From CAZTDU01 sp050248795 (GTDB taxonomy: Bacteria > Pseudomonadota > Gammaproteobacteria > Burkholderiales > SG8-39): a stretch of 53,890 nucleotides of DNA. Under the pieces are notes generated by a model that was not told the origin of the DNA, made no database searches, and saw only the letters and a program-made list of their open reading frames with translations. The stretch's first letter is position 1. Every line of letters begins with the position of its first letter. Position numbers and translations under genes: made by a program. The stretch lies in contig JBFWRS010000026.1 of NCBI GenBank assembly GCA_050248795.1, forward strand, positions 1 to 53,890, read 5' to 3'. This document shows, one piece after another, positions 8,306 to 16,033 of the stretch.

Positions 8306-9127
8306 TCAGCCGTCGTGCGTGGGCGCGGGCAGCGGCCATGCGGTGACCGGATCGGGCACGAAGCCGGGAAACGGCCGCGGCTGCCGCGGCGCGATATGCA
8401 CCGGCTCGCGGATCACGCCCATCGCCAGCAGGTTCTCGCGGCTGTCGTAGTGGATGGTGATCACCTCGGCGGGTTCGCTGCTGGCGCGCTGGAAACCCAC
8501 GTGGCGCGCGTGCGACGCTTCCCTGCGGCCATGGCCGGTGCCGAGCGGGGCCGAGGGCGCGTGGCGCGCCATGGCCTCGCTGCGCGTTGCCGCGCCGGCG
8601 CTGTCCTCCGCGGCCGCGTCGCGCCGCGGCTTCTCGCCCGGCGCGATGCGGCCAATTGGTTGCGGACGCTGCGGCGGCGGCACCACTTTCTTCCTGAACA
8701 CCGCGACGCCGATGACGCCGACATCGCCCGGCCTGCCGGTGCGCGCGGCGTAGGAATCCCCCAGCGAGGTGAAATAGAACGCCGCGGTCTCGGCAAGGCT
8801 CTTGCGCCAGCCGCGGATGTCGAGCGTGCGCCGCGGCGCCAGCACATAGCCGCTCTGGTTCGGGTGCGCGGTCGCGCCGCTGACGACGTTGACGCCATCC
8901 ACCGACACCACGGCGAGCACATCGCCACCCTGGCGGTTGCGGATGCGCACCGAGTATTCGTTGCCGGGCGTGCCGGCAACCCAGGCGCGGCCGGCATGCC
9001 AGTACACCGGCAGCCGCACGTTGGCGCTGCGATCGAACACGCTCAGTTCCACGATGCTGCCCACCGCCTGCGCCTGCACCGAGATGCCGGCAAGCACCGC
9101 GGCAAGCAGAATACGAACGTTGCTCAT
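8306..9127 (-). CDS. Conserved secreted protein of unknown function
   Basis: A 273-residue protein with a signal peptide (MSNVRILLAAVLAGISVQAQA, likely cleaved after residue 21 or 22). The N-terminal 130 residues look like a beta-rich domain (VELSVFDRSANVRLPVYWHAGR; GNEYSVRIRNRQGGDVLAVVSV, each only partly conserved in memory). The middle is low-complexity and the C-terminus is proline-rich. I do not recognise a named family. The ATG at 9127 follows GAGGAG, which decides against the longer open frame. As the first gene before the sigma and anti-sigma genes it may be an envelope protein tied to the same response. Confidence 0.7.
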   Translation of the reverse strand: MSNVRILLAAVLAGISVQAQAVGSIVELSVFDRSANVRLPVYWHAGRAWVAGTPGNEYSVRIRNRQGGDVLAVVSVDGVNVVSGATAHPNQSGYVLAPRRTLDIRGWRKSLAETAAFYFTSLGDSYAARTGRPGDVGVIGVAVFRKKVVPPPQRPQPIGRIAPGEKPRRDAAAEDSAGAATRSEAMARHAPSAPLGTGHGRREASHARHVGFQRASSEPAEVITIHYDSRENLLAMGVIREPVHIAPRQPRPFPGFVPDPVTAWPLPAPTHDG

Positions 9128-9212
9128 GGGGTCTCTCCTCGTGCGTGATGTCACTGCCTGATTGAACGCAGCGCACCGCGAAACGGGTCACGAGTCGCCG
9201 GAGGCGCGTAAA

Positions 9213-9605
9213 ATGCGCGCCTTCGCAACCGCAAACGGCCCCATGTCCGCCTACTACTCCTGCAAGAAGTGCCCGGGATACTGCTGCAGCTACCCCCTCA
9301 TCGAGATCACCAAGCGCGACGTCGCGCGCCTGGCCAGGCACTTCGACCTCGACTACGAGACCGCCGAGAAGCGCTTCACCAAGTACGACAAGGGCGAGAA
9401 GTCGCTTGCGCTGCGGCACAAGAAGGACAGGATCTTCAAGACGGTGTGCCAGTTCTTCGACACGAAGAAGCGCCATTGCACCGTGTACGAAGCGCGTCCG
9501 GGCGTGTGCAGGGAGTTCCCCACCACCAAGCGCTGCGGCTACTACGAGTTCCTCAAGTTCGAGCGCCAGCAGCAGGACGACCCGAAGTGGATTGCCCTCA
9601 CTTAG
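9213..9605 (+). CDS. YkgJ family cysteine-cluster protein
   Basis: A 130-residue protein with the YkgJ/UPF0153 cysteine pattern: CKKCPGYCC near the N-terminus, then VCQFFD, RHCTVYEARPGVCREFP and RCGYYEF. The family is thought to bind zinc or an iron-sulfur cluster; its function is unproven. The ATG at 9213 follows GGAGG with an 8-base spacer. A later ATG at 9243, just before the SAYYSCKKC motif, is an alternative start with a poor ribosome site. The stop overlaps the converging TPP-enzyme gene by 8 bases. Confidence 0.85.
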   Translation: MRAFATANGPMSAYYSCKKCPGYCCSYPLIEITKRDVARLARHFDLDYETAEKRFTKYDKGEKSLALRHKKDRIFKTVCQFFDTKKRHCTVYEARPGVCREFPTTKRCGYYEFLKFERQQQDDPKWIALT

Positions 9606-11277
9606 CTTGAAGCGCCTTTTCGCGGATCGCGGATAGGGTAGTTGCGGTGGTGATCGCCTCGGGGTCAAGGCGCAGTTCGATGATCGCGGGCTTGCCCGAA
9701 GCTTTGGCGCGTTCGAAGGCTGGTGCGAACTCCTCGGTGGTCTCTACCAGTTCGCCGTGGCCGCCGAAGGCGCGCGCATAGGCGGCGAAGTCGGGGTTCT
9801 TCAGTTCGGTGCCGGAAATCCTCCCCGGATACTCGCGCTCCTGGTGCATGCGGATGGTGCCGTACATGCCGTTGTTCACCACCAGCGCGATCACCGGCGC
9901 GTCGTACTGCACCGCGGTGGCGAACTCCTGGCCGTTCATGAGGAAGTCGCCGTCGCCGGCGACGCAGACCACGGTGCGCGTCGGCGCGACGATCTTCGCC
10001 GCCACCGCCGCCGGCAGTCCGTAGCCCATCGAGCCGTTGGTCGGTCCCAGTTGCGTGCGGAACCCGCGGTAGCGGAAGTAGCGATGCACCCAGCCGGAGA
10101 AATTTCCCGCGCCGCCGGTCATGATGACGTCCTCGGGCAGCGTGGCGTCCAGCCAGTTGACGATCTCGGCGTACTGCAGCCTGCCGGGGATCGGCTGCGG
10201 GCGGATCCACGCCAGGTAGTCCTCGTGCGCCGACTGCGTCCACTTGCGCCAGCGCGCGCCATCCAGCTTGAGCTTGGCGAGCGCCTCGACGAACTTGCCC
10301 ATGCCCGAGACGATGGGCAGCGTGGCGTGATACACGCGCCCGAGTTCCTCGGCGCCGGGCTGCACGTGGACCAGCTTCTGCCTCGGCACCGGGATGTCGA
10401 ACAGCGTGTATCCGCTGGTGGTCATCTCGTCCAGGCGCGAGCCGATGGCGATCACCAGGTCCGCGTCCTTCACGCGCTGAGCGAGCTTCGGGTTGATGCC
10501 GATGCCGACGTCGCCGGCGTAGTTCGGCGCACGGTTGTCGTACAGGTCCTGGCAACGGAACGACGTGCCCACCGGCAGCCCGGCGGACTCGACCCAGGCG
10601 CGCAGCGCATCGCAGGTGGGCCGGTCCCAGCCGCCGCCGCCCAGCAGCACGAAAGGCTTCGTGGCCTTCGCCAGCAGGTGCTCGACCTCGTGCATGTCGG
10701 CCGACGCCGGCGCGGCGCGCACCACCTTGTAGTGCGGCGCGTCGGCCACCGCGGCTTCGGCGAAGAGCGCGTCCTCGGGCAGCGCGAGCACCACCGGGCC
10801 GCGGCGCCCGGCCATCGCGGTATGGAAGGCGTGGCTGACGTACTCGGGGATGCGCTCGACGCGGTCGATCTGCGCCACCCACTTCGACATCGGCCCGTAC
10901 ATGCGCCGGTAGTCGATCTCTTGGAACGCCTCGCGCTCGACGAAGTCGTTGCCTACCTGGCCGATGAACACCACCATCGGCGAGGAATCCTGGAACCCGG
11001 TGTGCACGCCGACCGCGCCATTGGTGGCGCCCGGACCGCGCGTGACGAAGAGGATGCCGGGCTTGCCGGTGAGCTTGGCGCTCGCCTCGGCCATGTAGGA
11101 TGCGCCGCCCTCGTTCCTGCAGACGACGAACTGCATGCGCCCGCGATGGTCGTGAAAACCGTCCAGCACCGGCAGGTAGCTCTCGCCGGGAACGCCGAAC
11201 GCGGTGGTGACGCCGTGCGCAGCGAGTGCATCCGCAAGAATCCTGCCGCCGTGGCGCAGCTTCGGTTCCTTCTTCAT
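9598..11277 (-). CDS. Thiamine pyrophosphate-dependent enzyme (acetolactate synthase-like)
   Basis: A 559-residue enzyme with the three-domain layout of the acetohydroxyacid synthase/oxalyl-CoA decarboxylase superfamily. The activating glutamate is E56 in CRNEGGASYMAE. The TPP-binding motif is GDGDFLMNGQEF followed by VVNNGMYGTIR in the C-terminal domain. The central domain lacks clear FAD-binding evidence, so it may be a decarboxylase or carboligase rather than true IlvB, and no small subunit gene is adjacent. The ATG at 11277 overlaps the stop of the upstream alpha/beta hydrolase gene (ATGA), which suggests linked function. Substrate unknown. Confidence 0.9.
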   Translation of the reverse strand: MKKEPKLRHGGRILADALAAHGVTTAFGVPGESYLPVLDGFHDHRGRMQFVVCRNEGGASYMAEASAKLTGKPGILFVTRGPGATNGAVGVHTGFQDSSPMVVFIGQVGNDFVEREAFQEIDYRRMYGPMSKWVAQIDRVERIPEYVSHAFHTAMAGRRGPVVLALPEDALFAEAAVADAPHYKVVRAAPASADMHEVEHLLAKATKPFVLLGGGGWDRPTCDALRAWVESAGLPVGTSFRCQDLYDNRAPNYAGDVGIGINPKLAQRVKDADLVIAIGSRLDEMTTSGYTLFDIPVPRQKLVHVQPGAEELGRVYHATLPIVSGMGKFVEALAKLKLDGARWRKWTQSAHEDYLAWIRPQPIPGRLQYAEIVNWLDATLPEDVIMTGGAGNFSGWVHRYFRYRGFRTQLGPTNGSMGYGLPAAVAAKIVAPTRTVVCVAGDGDFLMNGQEFATAVQYDAPVIALVVNNGMYGTIRMHQEREYPGRISGTELKNPDFAAYARAFGGHGELVETTEEFAPAFERAKASGKPAIIELRLDPEAITTATTLSAIREKALQAK

Positions 11278-12227
11278 GCGCACGCCCTCGCGAACGCGGC
11301 GCGCAGCCGCGCGCAGCAATCGTCCACCGCCTGCCTCGCGGTATCGAGCACGCCGCCCATCAGCAGGAAGCCGTGCACCATGTCGGGATAGTCGAGGTAG
11401 GCGACTTCGACGCCCTCCTTCGCCAGCCGTTCGGCGTAGGCGCGACCCTCGTCCACCAGCGGATCGAACCCGGCGGTGACGACATAGGCCGGCGCCACGC
11501 CCGCAAGGCTCGGCGCCAGCAGCGGTGACGCGCGCCAGTCCAGCTTGTCCTTCGCGTCTGGCAGGTAATGCGAGCCGAAGTACTGCATCGCTGCCTTCGT
11601 CAGCAGGTAGCCATCGCCGTTGCGCTCGATCGACGGGTGGCCCATGCGCTGGTCGGTCGCCGGGTAGACCAGCATCTGCAGCATCAGAGCGGGGCCGCCT
11701 GCGTCGCGCGCATCCAGCGCGACTACCGCGGCGAGGTTGCCGCCCGCGCTGTCGCCGCCCACCGCGATGCGCGCTGCGTCCACCTGCAGCGCAGCGGCGT
11801 TCGCGGCGACGTGGCGCACCGCCGCGATGCAATCCTCCACCGCGCCGGGAAAGCGGTGCTCGGGCGCCTTGCGGTAATCGACCGAGAACAGCGCGCAGCG
11901 CGCGCCGTTGGCAAGCTGGCGGCACACCACGTCGTGGGTATCGATGTCGCCGATCACCCAGCCGCCGCCATGGAAGTACACCAGCGCGGGCAGCACTTCC
12001 TGCGGCGCGGCGCCGGCCGGCCGGTAGGCGCGCAGCGCGATCGGCGACGCAGGGCCGGGAATGACCATCAGTTTCGCTTCCGCGACCTCGGGCGGCGCCG
12101 GCGACACCGCGGCACGCGTATCGCGGTAGATGCGGCGCGCCACGTGGGGCGGAACCGTGTAATAGGGGGGCAGCGGCGACTGTGCCGCGCGCTCAAGCAA
12201 AGCGGCAACCTGTGGATGGAGCGTCAT
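11274..12227 (-). CDS. Alpha/beta hydrolase of the hormone-sensitive lipase family
   Basis: A 317-residue esterase-like protein. The oxyanion motif is HGGGW (residues 86-90), the nucleophile is S160 in GGDSAGGN, the acid is D255 in GFDPLVDEG and the base is H285 in MVHGF, a complete triad for the HSL (type IV) family. There is no signal peptide, so it is cytoplasmic. It is transcribed first and is translationally coupled to the TPP enzyme. Members hydrolyse short-chain esters, lactones or carbamates; the substrate is not evident here. Confidence 0.93.
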   Translation of the reverse strand: MTLHPQVAALLERAAQSPLPPYYTVPPHVARRIYRDTRAAVSPAPPEVAEAKLMVIPGPASPIALRAYRPAGAAPQEVLPALVYFHGGGWVIGDIDTHDVVCRQLANGARCALFSVDYRKAPEHRFPGAVEDCIAAVRHVAANAAALQVDAARIAVGGDSAGGNLAAVVALDARDAGGPALMLQMLVYPATDQRMGHPSIERNGDGYLLTKAAMQYFGSHYLPDAKDKLDWRASPLLAPSLAGVAPAYVVTAGFDPLVDEGRAYAERLAKEGVEVAYLDYPDMVHGFLLMGGVLDTARQAVDDCCARLRAAFARACA

Positions 12228-12236
12228 GTCCGCGGG

Positions 12237-12244
12237 ATTATAAT
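12237..12244. promoter_or_regulatory. Palindromic -10 element shared by divergent genes
   Basis: ATTATAAT is self-complementary, so it gives a perfect TATAAT on both strands inside a 29-base intergenic space. On the plus strand it ends 12 bases before the CoA-binding protein ATG, and on the minus strand it ends 9 bases before the hydrolase ATG. Neither strand has a good -35 hexamer. Very short or absent leaders would result. Confidence 0.5.
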
Positions 12245-12256
12245 TGCCACCGCCTC

Positions 12257-12727
12257 ATGGACGACATCAATACCCTGCGCCGGATCCTCAAGCAGAACCG
12301 CGTCATCGCGGTAGTCGGCCTGTCCGGCGACTGGTATCGCCCCAGCTACTTCGCCGCGAAGTACATGATCGAGCACGGCTACCGGGTGATCCCGGTGAAC
12401 CCCAAGTACCCGGAAATCCTCGGCCAGAAGTCGTATGCATCGCTCGCCGACATCCCGGAGACAGTCGACATCGTCGACTGCTTTCGCAGGACCGAGGACA
12501 TCGGTCCGATAGCGGACGCGGCGATCGCAATCGGCGCCAAGGTCCTGTGGCAGCAGATCGGGGTCAAGAACGAGGCGGCGGATGCCAAGGCGCGCGCGGC
12601 CGGCCTGGATACGGTGATGGACCGCTGCGTGAAAATCGAGCATGCGCGCCTGTTCGGCGGCCTGAACTGGGTGGGCGTGAACACCCGCGTCATCTCCGCC
12701 CGGCGCCCCCAATGGCTGGCATACTGA
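12257..12727 (+). CDS. CoA-binding domain protein (YccU-like)
   Basis: A 156-residue single-domain protein of the CoA-binding/YccU family. The Rossmann motif VIAVVGLSGDWYRPS is near the N-terminus, then YRVIPVNPKYPEILG, DIVDCFRR and LWQQIGVKN, all in the family order, with a conserved CVKIEHARL near the end. Such proteins bind CoA or a nucleotide; their role is unknown. The ATG at 12257 is chosen over the upstream start because it gives the family N-terminus and lies just below a TATAAT. It is followed after 7 bases by the AraC gene. Confidence 0.9.
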   Translation: MDDINTLRRILKQNRVIAVVGLSGDWYRPSYFAAKYMIEHGYRVIPVNPKYPEILGQKSYASLADIPETVDIVDCFRRTEDIGPIADAAIAIGAKVLWQQIGVKNEAADAKARAAGLDTVMDRCVKIEHARLFGGLNWVGVNTRVISARRPQWLAY

Positions 12728-12734
12728 GCGCGCC

Positions 12735-13583
12735 ATGAGCATGCCGATCCGCTTCTTCGAGGGCCGCTACGGGCGCGTTTCGCTGCTCGGGGCGCGCGAA
12801 CACTGCCAGGCGCAGGCCGAGGGTGGACCGCTGATATTCGCCAAGCACCAGGGCCCGGACTGCGAGTACGCGGTCGGCGGCGAGGCGCAGGCCTGCAAGG
12901 AGGACTCGCTGGTGCTGGTCAATCCGGGCCAAACGCACGGCTGCGCCTGCGCGCCCGAGGACCCGCTGCCGATGCTGCTGTCGGTGCGCCTGGCCCAGCC
13001 TTGGGCGCAGGAGCGCTTCCCGGCGGTGTTTGCCGAATCGGGCAGGCCCTTCACGCGACCACAGGAAGAGATCACGCCGCGCATCCGCCGCCTGTTCGAT
13101 GCGCTGGCGGTGGAGATGCTGAACGACCAGTTCCTCGCCACCGAGCGGCTCGAGTTCATGGTGCAGGAATTGACGCTGTCGGTGGTCGACGCGTATGTGG
13201 CGCGGCGGCGCGCGGCCTCGCCAGCGTGGGAAGGTTCGCGCTTCGCCGATTCGCGCATACGCGACGCGATCGCGCTGCTGCGCGCGCGGCCGAACAAGGA
13301 ACTCAACATGGACGTGGTCGCCGGCAAGGTCGGACTGTCGCGCTCGCGCTTCTACGACCTGTTCCAGTCCTGCACCGGGCTGTCGCCGCGCGACTACCTG
13401 GACAAGCTGTGCGTCGAGACGGCGATCTCCCGCCTCGCCGCCCGCGGCGCGAAAATCGCCGACGTGTCGGCGGACCTGGGCTTTTCGGCGCAAAGCAATT
13501 TCACGCGCTTCTTCCTCAACCAGGTCGGCATCCCGCCCTCCGAATACCGTCGCGCGGCGCAGCGCGAAGCCCGCGGCACCTGA
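12735..13583 (+). CDS. AraC family transcriptional regulator
   Basis: A 282-residue regulator. The N-terminal part (about 1-165) is a cupin-like sensing domain. The C-terminal part (about 180-275) carries the two AraC helix-turn-helix motifs, with VAGKVGLSRSRFYDLFQ and IADVSADLGFSAQSNFTRFF followed by GIPPSEYRR. It lies 7 bases after the CoA-binding protein gene and is probably co-transcribed. No operator or target is evident. The effector is unknown. Confidence 0.93.
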   Translation: MSMPIRFFEGRYGRVSLLGAREHCQAQAEGGPLIFAKHQGPDCEYAVGGEAQACKEDSLVLVNPGQTHGCACAPEDPLPMLLSVRLAQPWAQERFPAVFAESGRPFTRPQEEITPRIRRLFDALAVEMLNDQFLATERLEFMVQELTLSVVDAYVARRRAASPAWEGSRFADSRIRDAIALLRARPNKELNMDVVAGKVGLSRSRFYDLFQSCTGLSPRDYLDKLCVETAISRLAARGAKIADVSADLGFSAQSNFTRFFLNQVGIPPSEYRRAAQREARGT

Positions 13584-13672
13584 AAGGGGCGTTCACGTTC
13601 GCCGGCGCACGCTGATGGTGCGCGCTGCGGTAACGTCTCCGACCCCCTGTACAGTGGGATAAGCTCTCACGG

Positions 13673-15085
13673 GTGGAGCGCCGTCATTACGATGAAATGC
13701 ACGATGCGGACGGCAAGGTCCGCGCGCACTACCGCGCGCTCGGCGAGTGGCTTGCCGCGACGCCGGCATCCCGGCTGGCCGAGAAGCGCCGCGAAGCGGA
13801 CCTGCTGTTCCACCGCGTCGGCATCACCTTCGGCGTCTATGGCGACGTCAAGGGCGCCGAGCGCCTGATACCGTTCGATGCCATTCCGCGCATCATCGAA
13901 AAGTCGGAATGGGACGTGCTGGAACAGGGGCTGCGGCAACGCGTCAGCGCGCTGAACCGCTTCCTGCACGACATCTACCACGAGCAGGAGATCCTCAAGG
14001 CCGGCAAGCTGCCCGCCGAGCAGGTACTCGGGAACGAGGCCTACCAGCCGTCGATGCAGGGCTTCGACCTTCCGAACCAGGTCTATTCGCAGGTCGCGGG
14101 CATCGACCTCGTGCGGCACGACGACGGCGAGTGGTATGTGCTCGAGGACAACCTGCGCACGCCCTCGGGCGTCTCCTACACGCTGGAAAACCGCAAGATG
14201 ATGATGCGGCTGTTCCCCGAGCTGTTCGCGCGGCAGACGGTGCTGCCGATCGAGCATTACCCCGCGCTGCTGCTGGACACGCTGCGCGCATCGGCACGCG
14301 CGCGCTCGCGCGAGCCGGTGGTTGTGGTGCTGACGCCCGGGCAGTACAACAGCGCCTACTTCGAACACGCGTTCCTCGCGCAGCAGATGGGCGTCGAGCT
14401 GGTCGAAGGCTCGGACCTGGTCGTGAAGGACAAGCTCGTCTACATGCGCACCACCGCCGGCCGCCAGCGCGTCGACGTGATCTATCGCAGGATAGACGAC
14501 GCCTACCTGGACCCCGAGGCGTTCCGCGCCGATTCGCTCGTCGGCGTGCCGGGGCTCTTTGCGGCGTATCGCGCGGGCAACGTCGTCCTCTCCAACGCGG
14601 TGGGCACCGGCGTTGCCGACGACAAGTCGACCTACCCCTACGTGCCGGAGATGATCCGCTTCTACCTGGGCGAGGAACCGATCCTGAGGAACGTGCCGAC
14701 CTGGCAGTGCAAGCGCCCGCAGGATCTCGCCCATGTGCTCAGGCACCTGCCCGAGCTGGTGGTCAAGGAGGTGCAGGGCTCGGGTGGCTACGGCATGCTG
14801 GTCGGCCCGGCGGCGACCAGGGGCCAGATCGAGGTGTTCCGCGGCCGCCTGAAGGCGAACCCCGCGAACTACATCGCGCAGCCCACGCTGTCGCTGTCCA
14901 CCTGCCCCACCTTCGTCAAGCGCGGCATCGCCCCGCGTCACGTCGACCTGCGGCCCTACGTACTCTCGGGCAAGGAGATCCGGCTCGTTCCCGGCGGTCT
15001 GACGCGCGTCGCGCTGAAGGAGGACTCGCTGGTGGTCAACTCATCCCAGGGCGGCGGCACCAAGGACACCTGGGTGGTCGAATAG
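13673..15085 (+). CDS. Circularly permuted ATP-grasp protein (DUF404/DUF407/DUF403 type)
   Basis: A 470-residue circularly permuted ATP-grasp enzyme. Recognisable stretches are YDEMHDADG at the N-terminus, GDVKGAERLIPFD, the LEDNLRTPSGVSY motif, VLTPGQYNSAYFEH, the nucleotide-binding VVKEVQGSGGYGMLVG and the end motif SSQGGGTKDTWVV. These enzymes are predicted to form amide or peptide bonds, but no substrate is established. The start is a GTG at 13673, giving the family N-terminus; an ATG at 13697 is the alternative. Its TAG stop overlaps the GTG of the alpha-E gene by one base. Confidence 0.93.
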   Translation: MERRHYDEMHDADGKVRAHYRALGEWLAATPASRLAEKRREADLLFHRVGITFGVYGDVKGAERLIPFDAIPRIIEKSEWDVLEQGLRQRVSALNRFLHDIYHEQEILKAGKLPAEQVLGNEAYQPSMQGFDLPNQVYSQVAGIDLVRHDDGEWYVLEDNLRTPSGVSYTLENRKMMMRLFPELFARQTVLPIEHYPALLLDTLRASARARSREPVVVVLTPGQYNSAYFEHAFLAQQMGVELVEGSDLVVKDKLVYMRTTAGRQRVDVIYRRIDDAYLDPEAFRADSLVGVPGLFAAYRAGNVVLSNAVGTGVADDKSTYPYVPEMIRFYLGEEPILRNVPTWQCKRPQDLAHVLRHLPELVVKEVQGSGGYGMLVGPAATRGQIEVFRGRLKANPANYIAQPTLSLSTCPTFVKRGIAPRHVDLRPYVLSGKEIRLVPGGLTRVALKEDSLVVNSSQGGGTKDTWVVE

Positions 15086-16020
15086 TGCTGTCCCGCGTCG
15101 CCAACCGGATCTTCTGGATGTCGCGCCAGATGGAGCGCGCCGAGAACATGGCGCGCGTGCTCGGCGTCACCTCGAACATGGTGCTGTTCGGCAACAGGGA
15201 CACCCGCGAGCAGAACCTGATGGCACCGCTGACGATCACCGGCACCGGGGAGCTGTTCTTCTCCCGCGACAAGCCCCTGACGCTGGAGTCGCTGGTGGAA
15301 TTCATGGCGCTGGACCACGACAATCCTTCGTCGATCATCTCGTGCCTGCACCTTGCCCGCGACAACGCGCACGCGGTGCGCTGGCAGATCACCTCCGAGA
15401 TGTGGGAGACGCTGAACGCCACCTGGCTCGAAGTGCGGTCGATGAAGAAGGCCGGCCTCGCGGGCGCGGAGGCGACGCGGTTCTTCGACTGGGTGAAGGA
15501 GCGCAGCCACCTGTTCCTCGGCGTGACCTACGGCACCATCATGCGCGGCGAGGCGTTCAACTTCTCGCGCCTGGGCACGCACCTGGAACGCGCCGACAAC
15601 ACGGCGCGCATACTCGACGTGAAGTACCACATCACGCTGCCGCGGGTGGAGGACGTAGGCGGCGCGCTCGACTACTACCAGTGGACTTCGCTGCTGCGCT
15701 CGGTTTCCGGATTCGAAACCTATCGCGCCCTCTACCGCGACCAGATCCTGCCGATCAAGGTCGCCGAACTGCTGATACTCGAGCGGCGCATGCCGCGCTC
15801 GCTCGCCGCGTGCTTCGACCTGATCACCACCTCGATGGACCGAATCCAGGGCAGCGACCGTACCGCCAAGCGCCTTGCGAGCGAGCTGCATGCACGCTTC
15901 ATGCATGCCGACGTCGAGGAAATCTTCCGCGAAGGGCTGCACGAATACCTGACCGGGTGCCTGGACGACATCGGCGAGCTCGGCGCGCGCATCCAGCGCG
16001 CCTTCCTCGGCCCGGCCTGA
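15085..16020 (+). CDS. Alpha-E domain protein
   Basis: A 311-residue all-helical protein of the alpha-E (DUF403) family. It opens LSRVANRIFWMSRQMERAEN, the family's N-terminal motif, and repeats the pattern at FSRLGTHLERADNTARILD; the C-terminus is ELHARFMHADVEE plus an amphipathic helix. The GTG start at 15085 overlaps the ATP-grasp stop by one base, so the proteins are made in step and probably work together. Alpha-E proteins occur beside or fused to circularly permuted ATP-grasp proteins and are of unknown mechanism. Confidence 0.92.
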   Translation: MLSRVANRIFWMSRQMERAENMARVLGVTSNMVLFGNRDTREQNLMAPLTITGTGELFFSRDKPLTLESLVEFMALDHDNPSSIISCLHLARDNAHAVRWQITSEMWETLNATWLEVRSMKKAGLAGAEATRFFDWVKERSHLFLGVTYGTIMRGEAFNFSRLGTHLERADNTARILDVKYHITLPRVEDVGGALDYYQWTSLLRSVSGFETYRALYRDQILPIKVAELLILERRMPRSLAACFDLITTSMDRIQGSDRTAKRLASELHARFMHADVEEIFREGLHEYLTGCLDDIGELGARIQRAFLGPA

Positions 16021-16033
16021 ACGCGCCGGAACC

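Noticed and set aside
9598..11277. Assigning the TPP enzyme as IlvB of branched-chain biosynthesis
   Set aside because: No IlvN or IlvC gene adjoins it and it is coupled to an esterase instead. The superfamily contains many decarboxylases and carboligases with the same motifs.
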